Origin: Pseudomonas sp. GM21
Lineage (GTDB): Bacteria; Pseudomonadota; Gammaproteobacteria; Pseudomonadales; Pseudomonadaceae
Assembly: GCF_000282215.1 (NCBI RefSeq)
Contig: NZ_AKJS01000080.1
Coordinates: 97,305 to 161,304 of the forward strand
Reading direction: 5' to 3'
Length of the DNA: 64,000 bases
Shown here in pieces: positions 1-8,457 of this stretch. The number at the start of each line of letters is the position of its first letter. The first letter of the stretch is position 1. The translations under genes were made by a program, and so were the position numbers. The notes under the pieces are model-generated. The model worked only from the letters and a program-made list of their open reading frames with translations. It searched no databases and was not told where the DNA came from.

Positions 1-1
1 A

Positions 2-589
2 CGCCTCATCACCCTGCATGTGCAAACCCAATTGCCGAGCCTGATGCTGGGCTTCAACGTGCCGAGCATCGCCACCTCCGAAGACAAACGCTCGGTAAAC
101 GCCTTGCGCCTGATCTCGGCCCTGCTCGACGGAGGTTACAGCGGTCGCATCCCGACGCAACTGGAACGTGGTGAAGAACTGGTGTCTGGCGGTTCGTCGA
201 GCTATGACGCCTACACCCGCGGCGACAGCCTGTTCACCTTGTCGGCTTCACCCAACACCCAGAAAAACAAAACCATGGCCCAGGCTGAAGCCGGTCTGTG
301 GAAGCTACTCGAACAGCTGAAATCCACCCCACCGTCCGCCGAAGAGCTGGAACGCGTGAGGGCTCAAGTGATTGCCGGCCTGGTCTTCCAGCGCGACTCG
401 ATCACCAGCCAGGCCACTTCCATCGGCCAACTGGAAACGGTCGGCCTGTCGTGGAAGCTGATGGACACTGAACTTGCCGACCTGCAAAGCGTAACGCCGC
501 AAGACATCCAGAATGCCGCCAAGCTGTATTTCACCCGCGAACGTCTCAGCGTCGCCCATGTACTGCCACTGGAGACGACTCATGAGTGA
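2..589 (+). CDS. M16 family zinc peptidase, C-terminal part (runs off the left edge)
   Basis: C-terminal ~195 residues of an M16 (pitrilysin/insulinase-like) peptidase; the zinc-binding N-terminal domain lies outside the window. The reading frame is open from base 2. The stretch RGDSLFTL, the spacing of ELERVRAQVIAG and the ending SVAHVLPLETTHE match the same region of the complete paralogue at 2805-4145 almost motif for motif. Bacterial M16 proteins of this kind usually work as a catalytic plus non-catalytic pair in the periplasm or inner membrane. The stop codon overlaps the start of the next gene by 8 bp, so the two are translationally coupled. A GTG at base 20 is internal, not the start. 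Confidence 0.9.
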   Translation, partial: RLITLHVQTQLPSLMLGFNVPSIATSEDKRSVNALRLISALLDGGYSGRIPTQLERGEELVSGGSSSYDAYTRGDSLFTLSASPNTQKNKTMAQAEAGLWKLLEQLKSTPPSAEELERVRAQVIAGLVFQRDSITSQATSIGQLETVGLSWKLMDTELADLQSVTPQDIQNAAKLYFTRERLSVAHVLPLETTHE

Positions 590-2072
590 GCGTAAAAAAC
601 CACGTCTGGCCTTGGTCGGCTTGATCGCTGTCGCACTGATCGGCTCTGCGACTTTCTACCTGTCCCGAAGCAGTGACTCCAAGGCCAGCGAAGCACTGGA
701 CAAAGCCAAGTCCAGCCAGAAGCTGCAATCGCTGGCAGAACTTGACGGCAAGGCACCGAGCCACCGCGCCCTTGACGTACAGACCTGGACCACCGCCGAA
801 GGCGCCAAGGTGATGTTCGTCGAAGCCCGCGAACTGCCGATGTTCGACATGCGCCTGATCTTCGCCGCCGGCAGCAGCCAGGATGGCGAGGCAGCGGGCC
901 TTGCCATGTTGACCAACGCGATGCTCAACGAAGGGGTGGCCGGCAAAGATGCCGGCGCCATCGCCGAAGGCTTCGAAGGCCTGGGTGCTGACTTTGGCAA
1001 CGGTGCGTTCAAAGACATGGCGCTGGTTTCCTTGCGTAGCCTCAGCGCCGCGGACAAGCGTGAGCCGGCCCTGAAGTTGTTCTCTGAAGTCATTGGCAAA
1101 CCAACCTTCCCGGCCGACTCCTTTGCACGCATCAAGAACCAGATGCTTGCCGGTTTCGAATACCAGAAGCAAAACCCCGGCAAACTGGCGAGCCTGGAGC
1201 TGATGAACCGTTTGTACGGCAATCACCCTTACGCGCATGCCAGTGACGGTACGGCGAAATCCGTCCCGGCGATCACCCAGGCTCAATTAAAGGCATTCCA
1301 CGAGAAAGCCTATGCAGCTGGCAACGTGGTGATTGCACTGGTCGGTGACCTGTCCCGCGCCGAGGCCGAGGCGATTGCCGCGCAGGTCTCCAGCGCACTG
1401 CCAAAAGGCCCGGCACTGGCGAAGATCGCACCGCCGCAAGAACCCAAAGCCAGCGTCGGCCATATCGAGTTCCCGTCCAAGCAAACCAACCTGATGCTCG
1501 CGCAACTGGGCATCGACCGTGACGATCCAGACTACGCCGCCCTGTCCATGGGCAACCAGATCCTCGGCGGCGGTGGTTTCGGCACCCGCCTGATGAGCGA
1601 AGTGCGCGAGAAACGTGGCCTGGCATACGGCGTGTACTCGGGTTTCACCCCGATGCAGGCGCGCGGCCCGTTCATGATCAACCTGCAGACCCGCGCCGAA
1701 ATGAGCGAAGGCACGCTGAAACTGGTGCAGGACGTGCTGGCCGACTACCTTAAAACCGGCCCGACACAAAAAGAACTCGATGACGCCAAGCGTGAACTGG
1801 CCGGCAGCTTCCCGCTATCCACTGCCAGCAACGCCGATATCGTCGGTCAGTTGGGCGCCATGGGCTTCTACAACCTGCCGCTGAGCTATCTGGATGATTT
1901 CATGCGCCAGTCCCAGAGCCTGACCGTCGAACAAGTCAAAACCGCACTGAACAAACACCTGAGCACGGATAAAATGGTCATCGTCAGCGCTGGCCCGACC
2001 GTGCCACAAAAGCCGTTACCGGCCCCATCTGATAAACCTGCCGAGCAGCCGCTCGGGGTTCCGGAGCATTAA
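582..2072 (+). CDS. M16 family peptidase-like protein, non-catalytic partner
   Basis: 496 residues. The ATG at 582 overlaps the preceding M16 gene by 8 bp, whereas the longer open frame from 513 would overlap it by 77 bp. Residues 9-27 form a hydrophobic N-terminal anchor or signal segment. The body has the two-lobe M16 fold signature (ELPMFDMRLIFAAGSSQDG, then LMSEVREKRGLAYGVYSGF), but the place where the catalytic subunit has HxxEH reads GLAMLTNAMLNEG, so zinc ligands are missing. In the family such R/Y-motif subunits (the REKRGLAY segment) complete the active site of the upstream HxxEH subunit. Its stop overlaps the rsmD start by one base (TAATG). Confidence 0.92.
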   Translation: MSERKKPRLALVGLIAVALIGSATFYLSRSSDSKASEALDKAKSSQKLQSLAELDGKAPSHRALDVQTWTTAEGAKVMFVEARELPMFDMRLIFAAGSSQDGEAAGLAMLTNAMLNEGVAGKDAGAIAEGFEGLGADFGNGAFKDMALVSLRSLSAADKREPALKLFSEVIGKPTFPADSFARIKNQMLAGFEYQKQNPGKLASLELMNRLYGNHPYAHASDGTAKSVPAITQAQLKAFHEKAYAAGNVVIALVGDLSRAEAEAIAAQVSSALPKGPALAKIAPPQEPKASVGHIEFPSKQTNLMLAQLGIDRDDPDYAALSMGNQILGGGGFGTRLMSEVREKRGLAYGVYSGFTPMQARGPFMINLQTRAEMSEGTLKLVQDVLADYLKTGPTQKELDDAKRELAGSFPLSTASNADIVGQLGAMGFYNLPLSYLDDFMRQSQSLTVEQVKTALNKHLSTDKMVIVSAGPTVPQKPLPAPSDKPAEQPLGVPEH

Positions 2073-2680
2073 TGGCCACGCGTCCAAAAAAACCTGTTCA
2101 CAACGTTCATAACGGCGTGAATCAACTGCGCATCATTGGCGGCGAATGGGGCAGCCGAAAGCTGAGCTTCCCGGATGCCCCGGGCTTGCGCCCGACACCA
2201 GACCGGGTGCGTGAAACCCTGTTCAACTGGCTCGCGCCTTATGTCGCGGGCGCCAAGGTGCTGGACCCGTTCGCCGGCAGCGGCGCACTGTTTCTGGAAG
2301 CCCTGTCCCGTGGCGCCGCCATGGGCCAGGCGCTGGACGCCAGCAACATCGCGGTCGCCAGCATCAAGGAACATCTGGGCACACTGCGCTGCACCACCGG
2401 CCAGATCCAGACCGCCGATGCCCTGCGCTACCTGGAAACCCAGACAGCCACTGCCTACGACCTGGTGTTCCTCGACCCGCCGTTCAACCAGAACCTGTTG
2501 CCGAGCGTCTGCACCCTGCTGGAAGAGCGTCAGTGGCTGGCCGACGAGGCCTGGATCTACACTGAAAGCGAAAACGCGCCGTCGTCACTCGGTTTGCCAG
2601 GCAACTGGCGGCTGCACCGGGAGCAGAAATCCGGGCGGGTTTACTATGCGTTGTGGCAACGCAACCCGCTGGAGAGCTGA
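2072..2680 (+). CDS. rsmD: 16S rRNA (guanine(966)-N2)-methyltransferase RsmD
   Basis: 202 residues, normal for RsmD. It methylates G966 of 16S rRNA in the 30S subunit using S-adenosylmethionine. Visible motifs: the basic N-terminal segment with RIIGGEWGSRKL (19-31), PTPDRVRETLFNWL (41-54), the SAM-binding motif DPFAGSG (65-71) and the amino-methyltransferase motif DPPF (135-138). The start ATG shares a base with the stop of the upstream M16 gene, so it is the third gene of that operon. A second M16 pair follows after 124 bp. Confidence 0.95.
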   Translation: MATRPKKPVHNVHNGVNQLRIIGGEWGSRKLSFPDAPGLRPTPDRVRETLFNWLAPYVAGAKVLDPFAGSGALFLEALSRGAAMGQALDASNIAVASIKEHLGTLRCTTGQIQTADALRYLETQTATAYDLVFLDPPFNQNLLPSVCTLLEERQWLADEAWIYTESENAPSSLGLPGNWRLHREQKSGRVYYALWQRNPLES

Positions 2681-2760
2681 AACCGTCATAGCCCCATGGT
2701 CTGAAACAACGAATCAAGTGCGATAAATAGTTACCGCCAACAGCCTCGTCCAAATCTCCA

Positions 2761-2791
2761 CAGTGGTTTACGCAATCCCCGTAAACCACTG
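2761..2791. promoter_or_regulatory. perfect 12-bp hairpin just upstream of the second M16 pair
   Basis: CAGTGGTTTACG (2761-2772), a 7-nt loop, then CGTAAACCACTG (2780-2791), a perfect inverted repeat. It ends against the ribosome-binding region GAGGA (2791-2795), about 10 nt before the ATG at 2805. No run of T follows, so it does not look like a simple terminator for rsmD. It could be a 5'-UTR structure that controls translation, or a protein operator; the sequence alone does not decide. Confidence 0.6.
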
Positions 2792-2804
2792 AGGATAGAC
2801 ACGG

Positions 2805-4145
2805 ATGAATATCTCACGCAGAAGGCTGCTGCTCTTTTCCTGGTTAGTGCCCTTCACGGCACTGGCCGAACCCGTACAACCGACGCACGAATTCACGTTG
2901 AACAACGGACTGAAAGTTGTGGTGCGCGAGGACCATCGCGCGCCCGTGGTGACCTCGCAACTCTGGATCAAGGTCGGCTCCAGCGATGAACCGCCAGGGC
3001 AATCCGGACTGTCACATGCTCTGGAACACATGCTCTACAAAGGCAGCAGCAAGGTTTGCGCTGGCGAAGCTTCGGCCATACTGAACAAACTTGGCGCGTC
3101 AGCAAACGCCTTTACCAACAAGGATGTGACCACCTATCACCAGACTTTACAGCCCTATCAATTAGGCGTCGCTTTCGAGTTGATGGCCGACATGATGTCA
3201 ACCGCCCTCCTGCGCGCCGAGGATTTCATTCCGGAACTGGCCGTCATTCAGGAAGAGCGCAGGTTGTACGAGGATGAGCCAAATGCGACCGCACAGGAAC
3301 GTCTTACGAGCATCGCCTTACCTGCCAGCAGCTATGGCGCACCGGTCGTCGGCTGGATGCACGACTTGCAGCGCCTCAAAGTCGATGATCTGCATCATTG
3401 GTACCAGACCCGCTACGCACCCGCAAACGCCACGCTCATCATTGTCGGTGACGTCACACTGGAAAAGGTAAAGACCCTCGCGGAGCGTTACTTCGGCGGA
3501 CTTCCCGCCAAGACCTTTGTCACCACAAGAAAGTCGCTGGAACTGGCTGAACCCGGAGAGCGAAAAATCATCCTGCACCAGGCGATACCTGCGCCTCGAT
3601 TGATAATGTCGTTCAACGTCCCGAGCCTGACCACCGCCGAAAACCGTCGCACCGCGCACGCGTTGCGGCTACTCGACACTTTGCTGGCCGGCTCGAACAG
3701 CGGGCGTCTGACTAAACAGCTGCAATTCACCGACAGGCTGTTCTCCAGCACTTCGTCCAATTACAACCCGCTGTATCGCGGCGACAGTCTTTTCACCCTC
3801 AACGCCCAACTCAACGCACCAAGCACCGTCAGCCTTGATGAGGCACAAGCGCGGATCTGGGCGCTGCTCGACGAGCTCAAGGCCACACCGCCCGACAGCG
3901 TCGAACTGGAACGCGCCCGCACCCGACTGATCGCCCGGCAAATCTATGACCGCGATTCCATCACCAATCAGGGGTATCAACTCGGCGCGCTTGAGAGTAT
4001 CGGGCAGTCCTGGCGACTGGTGGACGAAGATGCCAATGAACTGAAACAGGTGACCCCGGCAGACATTCAGCATGCCGCACAGACGTACCTGACCCGCCAA
4101 CGCCTGAGCATCGCCCATGTCCTCGTGGAGAAAACCCATGAATAA
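2805..4145 (+). CDS. M16 family zinc peptidase, catalytic subunit (second pair)
   Basis: 446 residues with an export signal (MNISRRRLLLFSWLVPFTALA; cleavage near residue 21). The inverted zinc motif HALEH is at 71-75 and the third ligand glutamate lies at about 150 (EERRLYEDEP), the usual spacing. It is therefore a complete, potentially active M16 protease of the periplasm. Its C-terminal half is clearly paralogous to the gene cut by the left edge. It is coupled to the next gene by an 8-bp overlap. The substrate cannot be inferred. Confidence 0.93.
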   Translation: MNISRRRLLLFSWLVPFTALAEPVQPTHEFTLNNGLKVVVREDHRAPVVTSQLWIKVGSSDEPPGQSGLSHALEHMLYKGSSKVCAGEASAILNKLGASANAFTNKDVTTYHQTLQPYQLGVAFELMADMMSTALLRAEDFIPELAVIQEERRLYEDEPNATAQERLTSIALPASSYGAPVVGWMHDLQRLKVDDLHHWYQTRYAPANATLIIVGDVTLEKVKTLAERYFGGLPAKTFVTTRKSLELAEPGERKIILHQAIPAPRLIMSFNVPSLTTAENRRTAHALRLLDTLLAGSNSGRLTKQLQFTDRLFSSTSSNYNPLYRGDSLFTLNAQLNAPSTVSLDEAQARIWALLDELKATPPDSVELERARTRLIARQIYDRDSITNQGYQLGALESIGQSWRLVDEDANELKQVTPADIQHAAQTYLTRQRLSIAHVLVEKTHE

Positions 4146-5616
4146 GTTCACCTGGGTGACACTATGGTTATTAGCACTGGCCGGCCTCCAAGGCAGCCTG
4201 GCGTTCGCCGACGCCGAACCGCAGCAAACCTCTGTTGTTCAACCCCCACGCCTGCAATCCCTGGCAGAGCTGGACGAGCAGGCAAAAACCTCTCGCCCCC
4301 TGAAAATCAACGGATGGAAATCGCTGTTCGGCGGTAAGGTGTTGTTTATCCGCACCCCTGAGCTGCCGATGCTCGACCTGCATGTGAGTTTTCCTGCCGG
4401 CAGCACGCAAGATGGTGCGCATCCCGGCCTGGCGGCAGCAACGTTCAGCCTGCTCAATGAAGGCGTGCCGGGCAAGGACCTGCCAGCGATCCTGGAAACC
4501 TTTGATAGCCTCGGTGCAAAACTCGGTATGAGCATCGATCCGGACCGGGCCTCATTTTCCCTACGTACCCTGGCGGCCACAGAAAAGCGTGATCCGGCAC
4601 TGTTGCTGTTTACCCAGATACTTGGCCAGCCCCTGCTGACCGACGAATCGTTGTCCAGCGTCAAAAAAGAACTGACCCATATCCTCAAGACCCAGCAGCA
4701 GGATCCCGCATCACAAATCACCCACGCCATGAATGAGCTGCTGATGCCGGGAAACCCGTACGCCCAACCGATTTACGGTACGGAAAAAAGTGTGGCCGCA
4801 CTCTCCCGGGAACAGATCCAGGCGTTCCATCGACAAGCCTATACCGCGTCCAACGTATTAATCACATTGGTCGGGGACCTGACACTGGAACAAGCCCAAG
4901 CGATGAGTCTGCAAGTTTTCAACGCGCTGCCCGCCGGCTCCGAAATGGCAGGAGCGATGCCGATCTCGCGTCGACAGGGCGACACGAAGTCACGTCATAT
5001 CGAGCACCCCCTGAGCCAGACGCACATCCAGCTGGGGCAGACGGGTGTGACACGACAGCATCCCGATTACTTGGCATTGACCGTGGCCCACATGATTTTC
5101 GGTGGGCAAAACCCATCTTCCCGACTGATGAAGGAGCTCAGAGAGAAGCGCGGGCTGACCTATGCCGTGCAATTGCAGTCGACCTTTTGGAAGGGCGGCA
5201 GCGCTGCCGTCATCAGCCTGAAAACCAGTCCACAGTTCAGCGAGGGCGCAGTGAAGCTGGTGCAGTCAATGTATCGCGAGTACTTGCAAACGGGTCCGAC
5301 CCAGCAGGAACTCGACGACACCCTGCGCCAGCTGCGCATCAGCACCGCGTTGAACAGCGCCAGCAACGCCCAGATTCTTTCCCGACTGGTCGCTATCAAC
5401 CAGAACGACTTGCCACTTGACCTGAACTTCTCAGTCGAGCAAGCCCAAGGGTTGACCGTTGCACAAATCAAAGGAGCCTTGAACAAACACTTCGATGCGA
5501 ACCAATGGTCGGTCGTGACAGTAGGTCCGACCGTGGAGCAACGGCCTTTGCCTCTGCCTGCCAGTGAGGTGCCACAGAGCATGTGTCGCGCCGAGACGGG
5601 GTTTGTGGCAAGTTAG
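4138..5616 (+). CDS. M16 family peptidase-like protein, non-catalytic partner (second pair)
   Basis: 492 residues from the ATG at 4138, chosen because a signal peptide (residues 1-24, ending SLAFADA) begins there and it gives the same 8-bp overlap seen in the first pair. As in 582-2072 there is no HxxEH; the equivalent region reads GLAAATFSLLNEG. The REKRGLTYAVQ motif near residue 340 is kept. The opening LQSLAELDEQAK and many later blocks match the first pair's partner, so the pair arose by duplication. The C-terminal tail differs. A candidate terminator follows at 5631-5673. Confidence 0.92.
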   Translation: MNKFTWVTLWLLALAGLQGSLAFADAEPQQTSVVQPPRLQSLAELDEQAKTSRPLKINGWKSLFGGKVLFIRTPELPMLDLHVSFPAGSTQDGAHPGLAAATFSLLNEGVPGKDLPAILETFDSLGAKLGMSIDPDRASFSLRTLAATEKRDPALLLFTQILGQPLLTDESLSSVKKELTHILKTQQQDPASQITHAMNELLMPGNPYAQPIYGTEKSVAALSREQIQAFHRQAYTASNVLITLVGDLTLEQAQAMSLQVFNALPAGSEMAGAMPISRRQGDTKSRHIEHPLSQTHIQLGQTGVTRQHPDYLALTVAHMIFGGQNPSSRLMKELREKRGLTYAVQLQSTFWKGGSAAVISLKTSPQFSEGAVKLVQSMYREYLQTGPTQQELDDTLRQLRISTALNSASNAQILSRLVAINQNDLPLDLNFSVEQAQGLTVAQIKGALNKHFDANQWSVVTVGPTVEQRPLPLPASEVPQSMCRAETGFVAS

Positions 5617-5630
5617 TTTCTTTAGAAACA

Positions 5631-5673
5631 GGTGGCAGGGCCAAACGTATCAGCCCTGTCACCGACAGTTTTA
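5631..5673 (+). terminator. candidate rho-independent terminator after the second M16 pair
   Basis: GGTGGCAGGGC (5631-5641) pairs with GCCCTGTCACC (5653-5663) with a single G-U wobble and an 11-nt loop, followed within 5 nt by TTTT. A smaller palindrome, GTTTC-TTTA-GAAAC (5616-5629), lies just before it, starting at the last base of the stop codon. Confidence 0.55.
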
Positions 5674-5690
5674 CCCTTTAGAGAAACATC

Positions 5691-6689
5691 GTGCTCCAGT
5701 CCAGTGAACGCTTCACCCCGGCCTTTGGCCTGGGCAACCCGCACTTGCAAACCTTGTGGGGACCGCTATGGCGCAAAACCACACATATTGAACGCGAGCG
5801 TGAACGCTTGTGGCTCGATGACGGCGACTTTCTCGACCTCGACTGGCATGGCCCACACAGCGCGACGGCACCGTTGGTGCTGGTGCTGCACGGGCTGACG
5901 GGGTCGTCGAATTCACCTTATGTGGCCGGTGTGCAAAAGGCACTCGCCGCCCAAGGCTGGGCCAGTGTCGCGCTGAACTGGCGCGGCTGTTCGGGCGAGC
6001 CGAACCTGTTGGCACGCAGCTACCATTCCGGTGCCAGTGAAGACCTCGCCGAAGCCATCAGGCACCTGCGGGCCAAACGCCCGTTAGCGCCGCTGTACGT
6101 GGTGGGCTATTCCCTGGGTGGCAATATTTTGCTCAAGCACCTGGGCGAATCAGGCAGTGACAGTGGCGTGGCCGGTGCGGTGGCCGTATCGGTACCGTTT
6201 CGCCTCGACCACTGCGCCGATCGTATCGGCCTGGGTTTTTCCAGGGTCTACCAGGCGCATTTCATGCGAGAGATGCTCGCCTACATCAAGAACAAACAAC
6301 GCCAGTTCCAGCATGACGGACGCGAAGAGGGCCTGGCGGCGTTGGCGGCGCTCGGTTCGCTGGAAAACATGCGCACCTTCTGGGATTTCGATGGCCGGGT
6401 CACGGCACCGTTAAATGGTTTTATCGATGCCGAGGATTACTATCGTCGCGCGTCGAGCCGTTATTTCCTGGGGGAGATTCGCACACCAACCCTGATCATT
6501 CAGGCGGCGGACGATCCCTTCGTCTTCCCCCACAGCCTGCCGCAAACCGACGAACTGTCTGCCTGCACGCAACTCGAGTTACAAACCAAAGGTGGGCATG
6601 TCGGCTTCGTCGATGGCTCGTTCAGGCAACCGGGTTATTACCTGGAACGGCGCATCCCGCAGTGGCTGGCCGCCGTGGGGCACAGGTAG
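5691..6689 (+). CDS. YheT family alpha/beta hydrolase
   Basis: 332 residues. The N-terminal block FTPAFGLGNPHLQTLWGPLWR is typical of the YheT/ABHD-type esterase family. HGLTGSSNSPY (67-77) forms the oxyanion region, and the nucleophile elbow GYSLGGN (139-145) puts Ser141 as the catalytic residue. An Asp (AADDPFV) and a His (KGGHVGFV) near the C-terminus complete the triad. Start is a GTG with a weak ribosome-binding site, but it matches the family N-terminus. It is cytoplasmic, and the physiological ester or lipid substrate is not established. Confidence 0.9.
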   Translation: MLQSSERFTPAFGLGNPHLQTLWGPLWRKTTHIERERERLWLDDGDFLDLDWHGPHSATAPLVLVLHGLTGSSNSPYVAGVQKALAAQGWASVALNWRGCSGEPNLLARSYHSGASEDLAEAIRHLRAKRPLAPLYVVGYSLGGNILLKHLGESGSDSGVAGAVAVSVPFRLDHCADRIGLGFSRVYQAHFMREMLAYIKNKQRQFQHDGREEGLAALAALGSLENMRTFWDFDGRVTAPLNGFIDAEDYYRRASSRYFLGEIRTPTLIIQAADDPFVFPHSLPQTDELSACTQLELQTKGGHVGFVDGSFRQPGYYLERRIPQWLAAVGHR

Positions 6690-6715
6690 CCGATCAGGGC
6701 AAGAAATGGGTACGA

Positions 6716-6741
6716 CTGTGGGAGCGAGCCAGCTCCCACAG
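6716..6741. terminator. short perfect hairpin between convergent genes (REP-derived)
   Basis: CTGTGGGAGC (6716-6725), GAGCCA loop, GCTCCCACAG (6732-6741). It lies between the ends of the yheT-like gene and the convergent sulfurtransferase gene and has the core of the local REP family. It may stop or stabilise both transcripts; the following GGGTTTAG has only a short T run. Confidence 0.45.
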
Positions 6742-6751
6742 GGTTTAGCAA

Positions 6752-7606
6752 TTACTCACCGGTGGCGATGCCACGCGCAGGATCGTTGATCCACTCGCTC
6801 CACGACCCGGCATACAACGAACCCAACGGATACCCCGCCAGGCACAGAGCGAACAGGTTATGGCAAGCCGTCACACCTGAACCGCAATACGCCACCAGAT
6901 CGCTCGGCGAACGATCACCGAGTTTCGCGGTAAATCGCTGCTTGAGCTGATCGGCCGGGAGGAAGCACCCGTCACTCCCCAAGTTGTCGGTAAACGCCGC
7001 ACATTGCGCCCCCGGAATGTGCCCGGCAATCGGATCGATCGGCTCCACTTCACCTTTGAAACGCGGCAAGGCACGGGCATCCAGCAAGGTCAGCGCAGGT
7101 TGGCCGAGACGCTGCTGAAGCTGCTGGGCGCTCAAGATCAACGCATTGTCAGGTGTTCCGGTGAAGGTGCCGCGTTTGTTGTCGCACGCATCCAGACTCA
7201 GCGGCAAACCTGCCGCGTGCCAGGCCTTGAGCCCGCCATCCAGAATAAACACGCCGTCACGCTTGCCCAGCCACGCCAGCAACCACCAGGCCCGCGCCGG
7301 GTAGGCACCCGGGCCGTCATCGTACAAAACCACCTCGCTATCAGCGTTGATGCCCCAGGCTTGCAGGCGTTCGATCAACGTTTCAGCGTCAGGCAGCGGA
7401 TGACGCCCCGTCACGCCCTTGACCACCTGCCCACTCAAATCACGCTCAAGATCGGCAAACTTCGACCCGGCGATGTGCCCTTCGGCATAGCTGCGCTGGC
7501 CATAATCCGGGTCATCGAGGGCAAAACGACAATCCAGAATCACCAATCCCGGCTCATCCTTTTTCAGGTCCAGTGCTTGCGGGCTGATCAGTTGCGCAAT
7601 GGGCAT
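6752..7606 (-). CDS. sseA: 3-mercaptopyruvate-type sulfurtransferase (two rhodanese domains)
   Basis: 284 residues, two rhodanese domains. The N-terminal domain is inactive. The C-terminal domain carries Cys241 in the loop CGSGVTAC; the CG(S/T)GVT loop is characteristic of 3-mercaptopyruvate sulfurtransferases, whereas thiosulfate rhodaneses have CRKGVTA. Expected activity is transfer of sulfane sulfur from 3-mercaptopyruvate to cyanide or another thiol acceptor in the cytoplasm. It is a single gene, convergent with the yheT-like gene and 33 bp downstream of the TetR gene's end, so the two may be co-transcribed. Confidence 0.88.
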   Translation of the reverse strand: MPIAQLISPQALDLKKDEPGLVILDCRFALDDPDYGQRSYAEGHIAGSKFADLERDLSGQVVKGVTGRHPLPDAETLIERLQAWGINADSEVVLYDDGPGAYPARAWWLLAWLGKRDGVFILDGGLKAWHAAGLPLSLDACDNKRGTFTGTPDNALILSAQQLQQRLGQPALTLLDARALPRFKGEVEPIDPIAGHIPGAQCAAFTDNLGSDGCFLPADQLKQRFTAKLGDRSPSDLVAYCGSGVTACHNLFALCLAGYPLGSLYAGSWSEWINDPARGIATGE

Positions 7607-7639
7607 AGCGGGCTCCTGTGACTAAGTCGGTTTTTAATC

Positions 7640-8311
7640 CTACTGCACTTCTTCAAGGGCTTGGGCCAGCGGCACGTAAAACTCTTCGTACAGCGCGTTC
7701 ACTGCATCGCGAGACTGATCCGTCACGAAACCGGCCTCAAGCACCAGCACCTGATACACGCCCCGTTTGATGGCTTGTTCACTCAGGTGATTGGAGTTTT
7801 CCCGCGTGGTGCACAGAAACCGCACCCAGGACGTCAGGATGATCCACGCGTTGAGCGTCAGGGACTCAATCTGCACCTTGTCCATTTGCAGGATGCCGGC
7901 TTCGACGAAAGCCGCGTAGATGTGCGTGCCATGGATCAGGCAACGCTGGGAAAACCGCCGATAACGGGCGGCGAGTTCCGGATCGCTGTCGAGCAAGTGT
8001 TCGAGATCACGGTGCAAAAACCGGTAGCGCCACATGGCCGCCAGCAGTTCCTGAAGGTAGAAGCGCTTGTCGTCCACCGTGGACGCACGCCCCTGAGGTG
8101 GGCGCAGGAAGCTGTCCACCAGGCTTTCGTACTCACTGAACAGCACGGCGATGATCGCCTGCTTGTTAGGGAAGTGGTAGTACAGGTTGCCTGGGGAAAT
8201 TTCCATATGGGCAGCAATGTGGTTGGTGCTGATACTGCGCTCACCCTGCTGATTGAACAGCTCCAGGCTGTTCTGCACGATGCGCTCGCTGGTTTTGATC
8301 CGAGGGGCCAT
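7640..8311 (-). CDS. TetR/AcrR family transcriptional regulator
   Basis: 223 residues. The N-terminal helix-turn-helix is plain: ERIVQNSLELFNQQGERSISTNHIAAHMEISPGNLYYHFPNKQAII. The C-terminal ligand-binding part resembles the TetR_C group found beside fatty or aromatic aldehyde genes. It is divergent from the aldehyde dehydrogenase gene, and a 16-bp dyad sits inside the promoter between them (8407-8422), so it probably represses that promoter and perhaps its own. The inducer is unknown; an aldehyde or acyl-type ligand is only a guess from context. Confidence 0.9.
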   Translation of the reverse strand: MAPRIKTSERIVQNSLELFNQQGERSISTNHIAAHMEISPGNLYYHFPNKQAIIAVLFSEYESLVDSFLRPPQGRASTVDDKRFYLQELLAAMWRYRFLHRDLEHLLDSDPELAARYRRFSQRCLIHGTHIYAAFVEAGILQMDKVQIESLTLNAWIILTSWVRFLCTTRENSNHLSEQAIKRGVYQVLVLEAGFVTDQSRDAVNALYEEFYVPLAQALEEVQ

Positions 8312-8397
8312 GGCTTGAGCTTAAATTCAGAGTTCGATGAAGGGCATCTTACGACCTATCGACGAGCGGATAAAACAACGCTGTTACAGGATGCCAT

Positions 8398-8426
8398 TTG
8401 ACTTTCTAGAGTATAGACTCTAAAAA
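8398..8426 (+). promoter_or_regulatory. sigma70-type promoter with an embedded TetR-type operator
   Basis: TTGACT (8398-8403), a 17-bp spacer, then TAAAAA (8421-8426), ahead of the aldehyde dehydrogenase gene. The spacer holds the perfect dyad TAGAGT-ATAG-ACTCTA (8407-8422), so a bound repressor would cover the gap between -35 and -10. The gene for a TetR regulator starts 87 bp away on the other strand, which makes it the likely ligand of this site. Confidence 0.6.
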
Positions 8427-8457
8427 GGCCTTCATAACAACTAATCCGGAGCCGACA

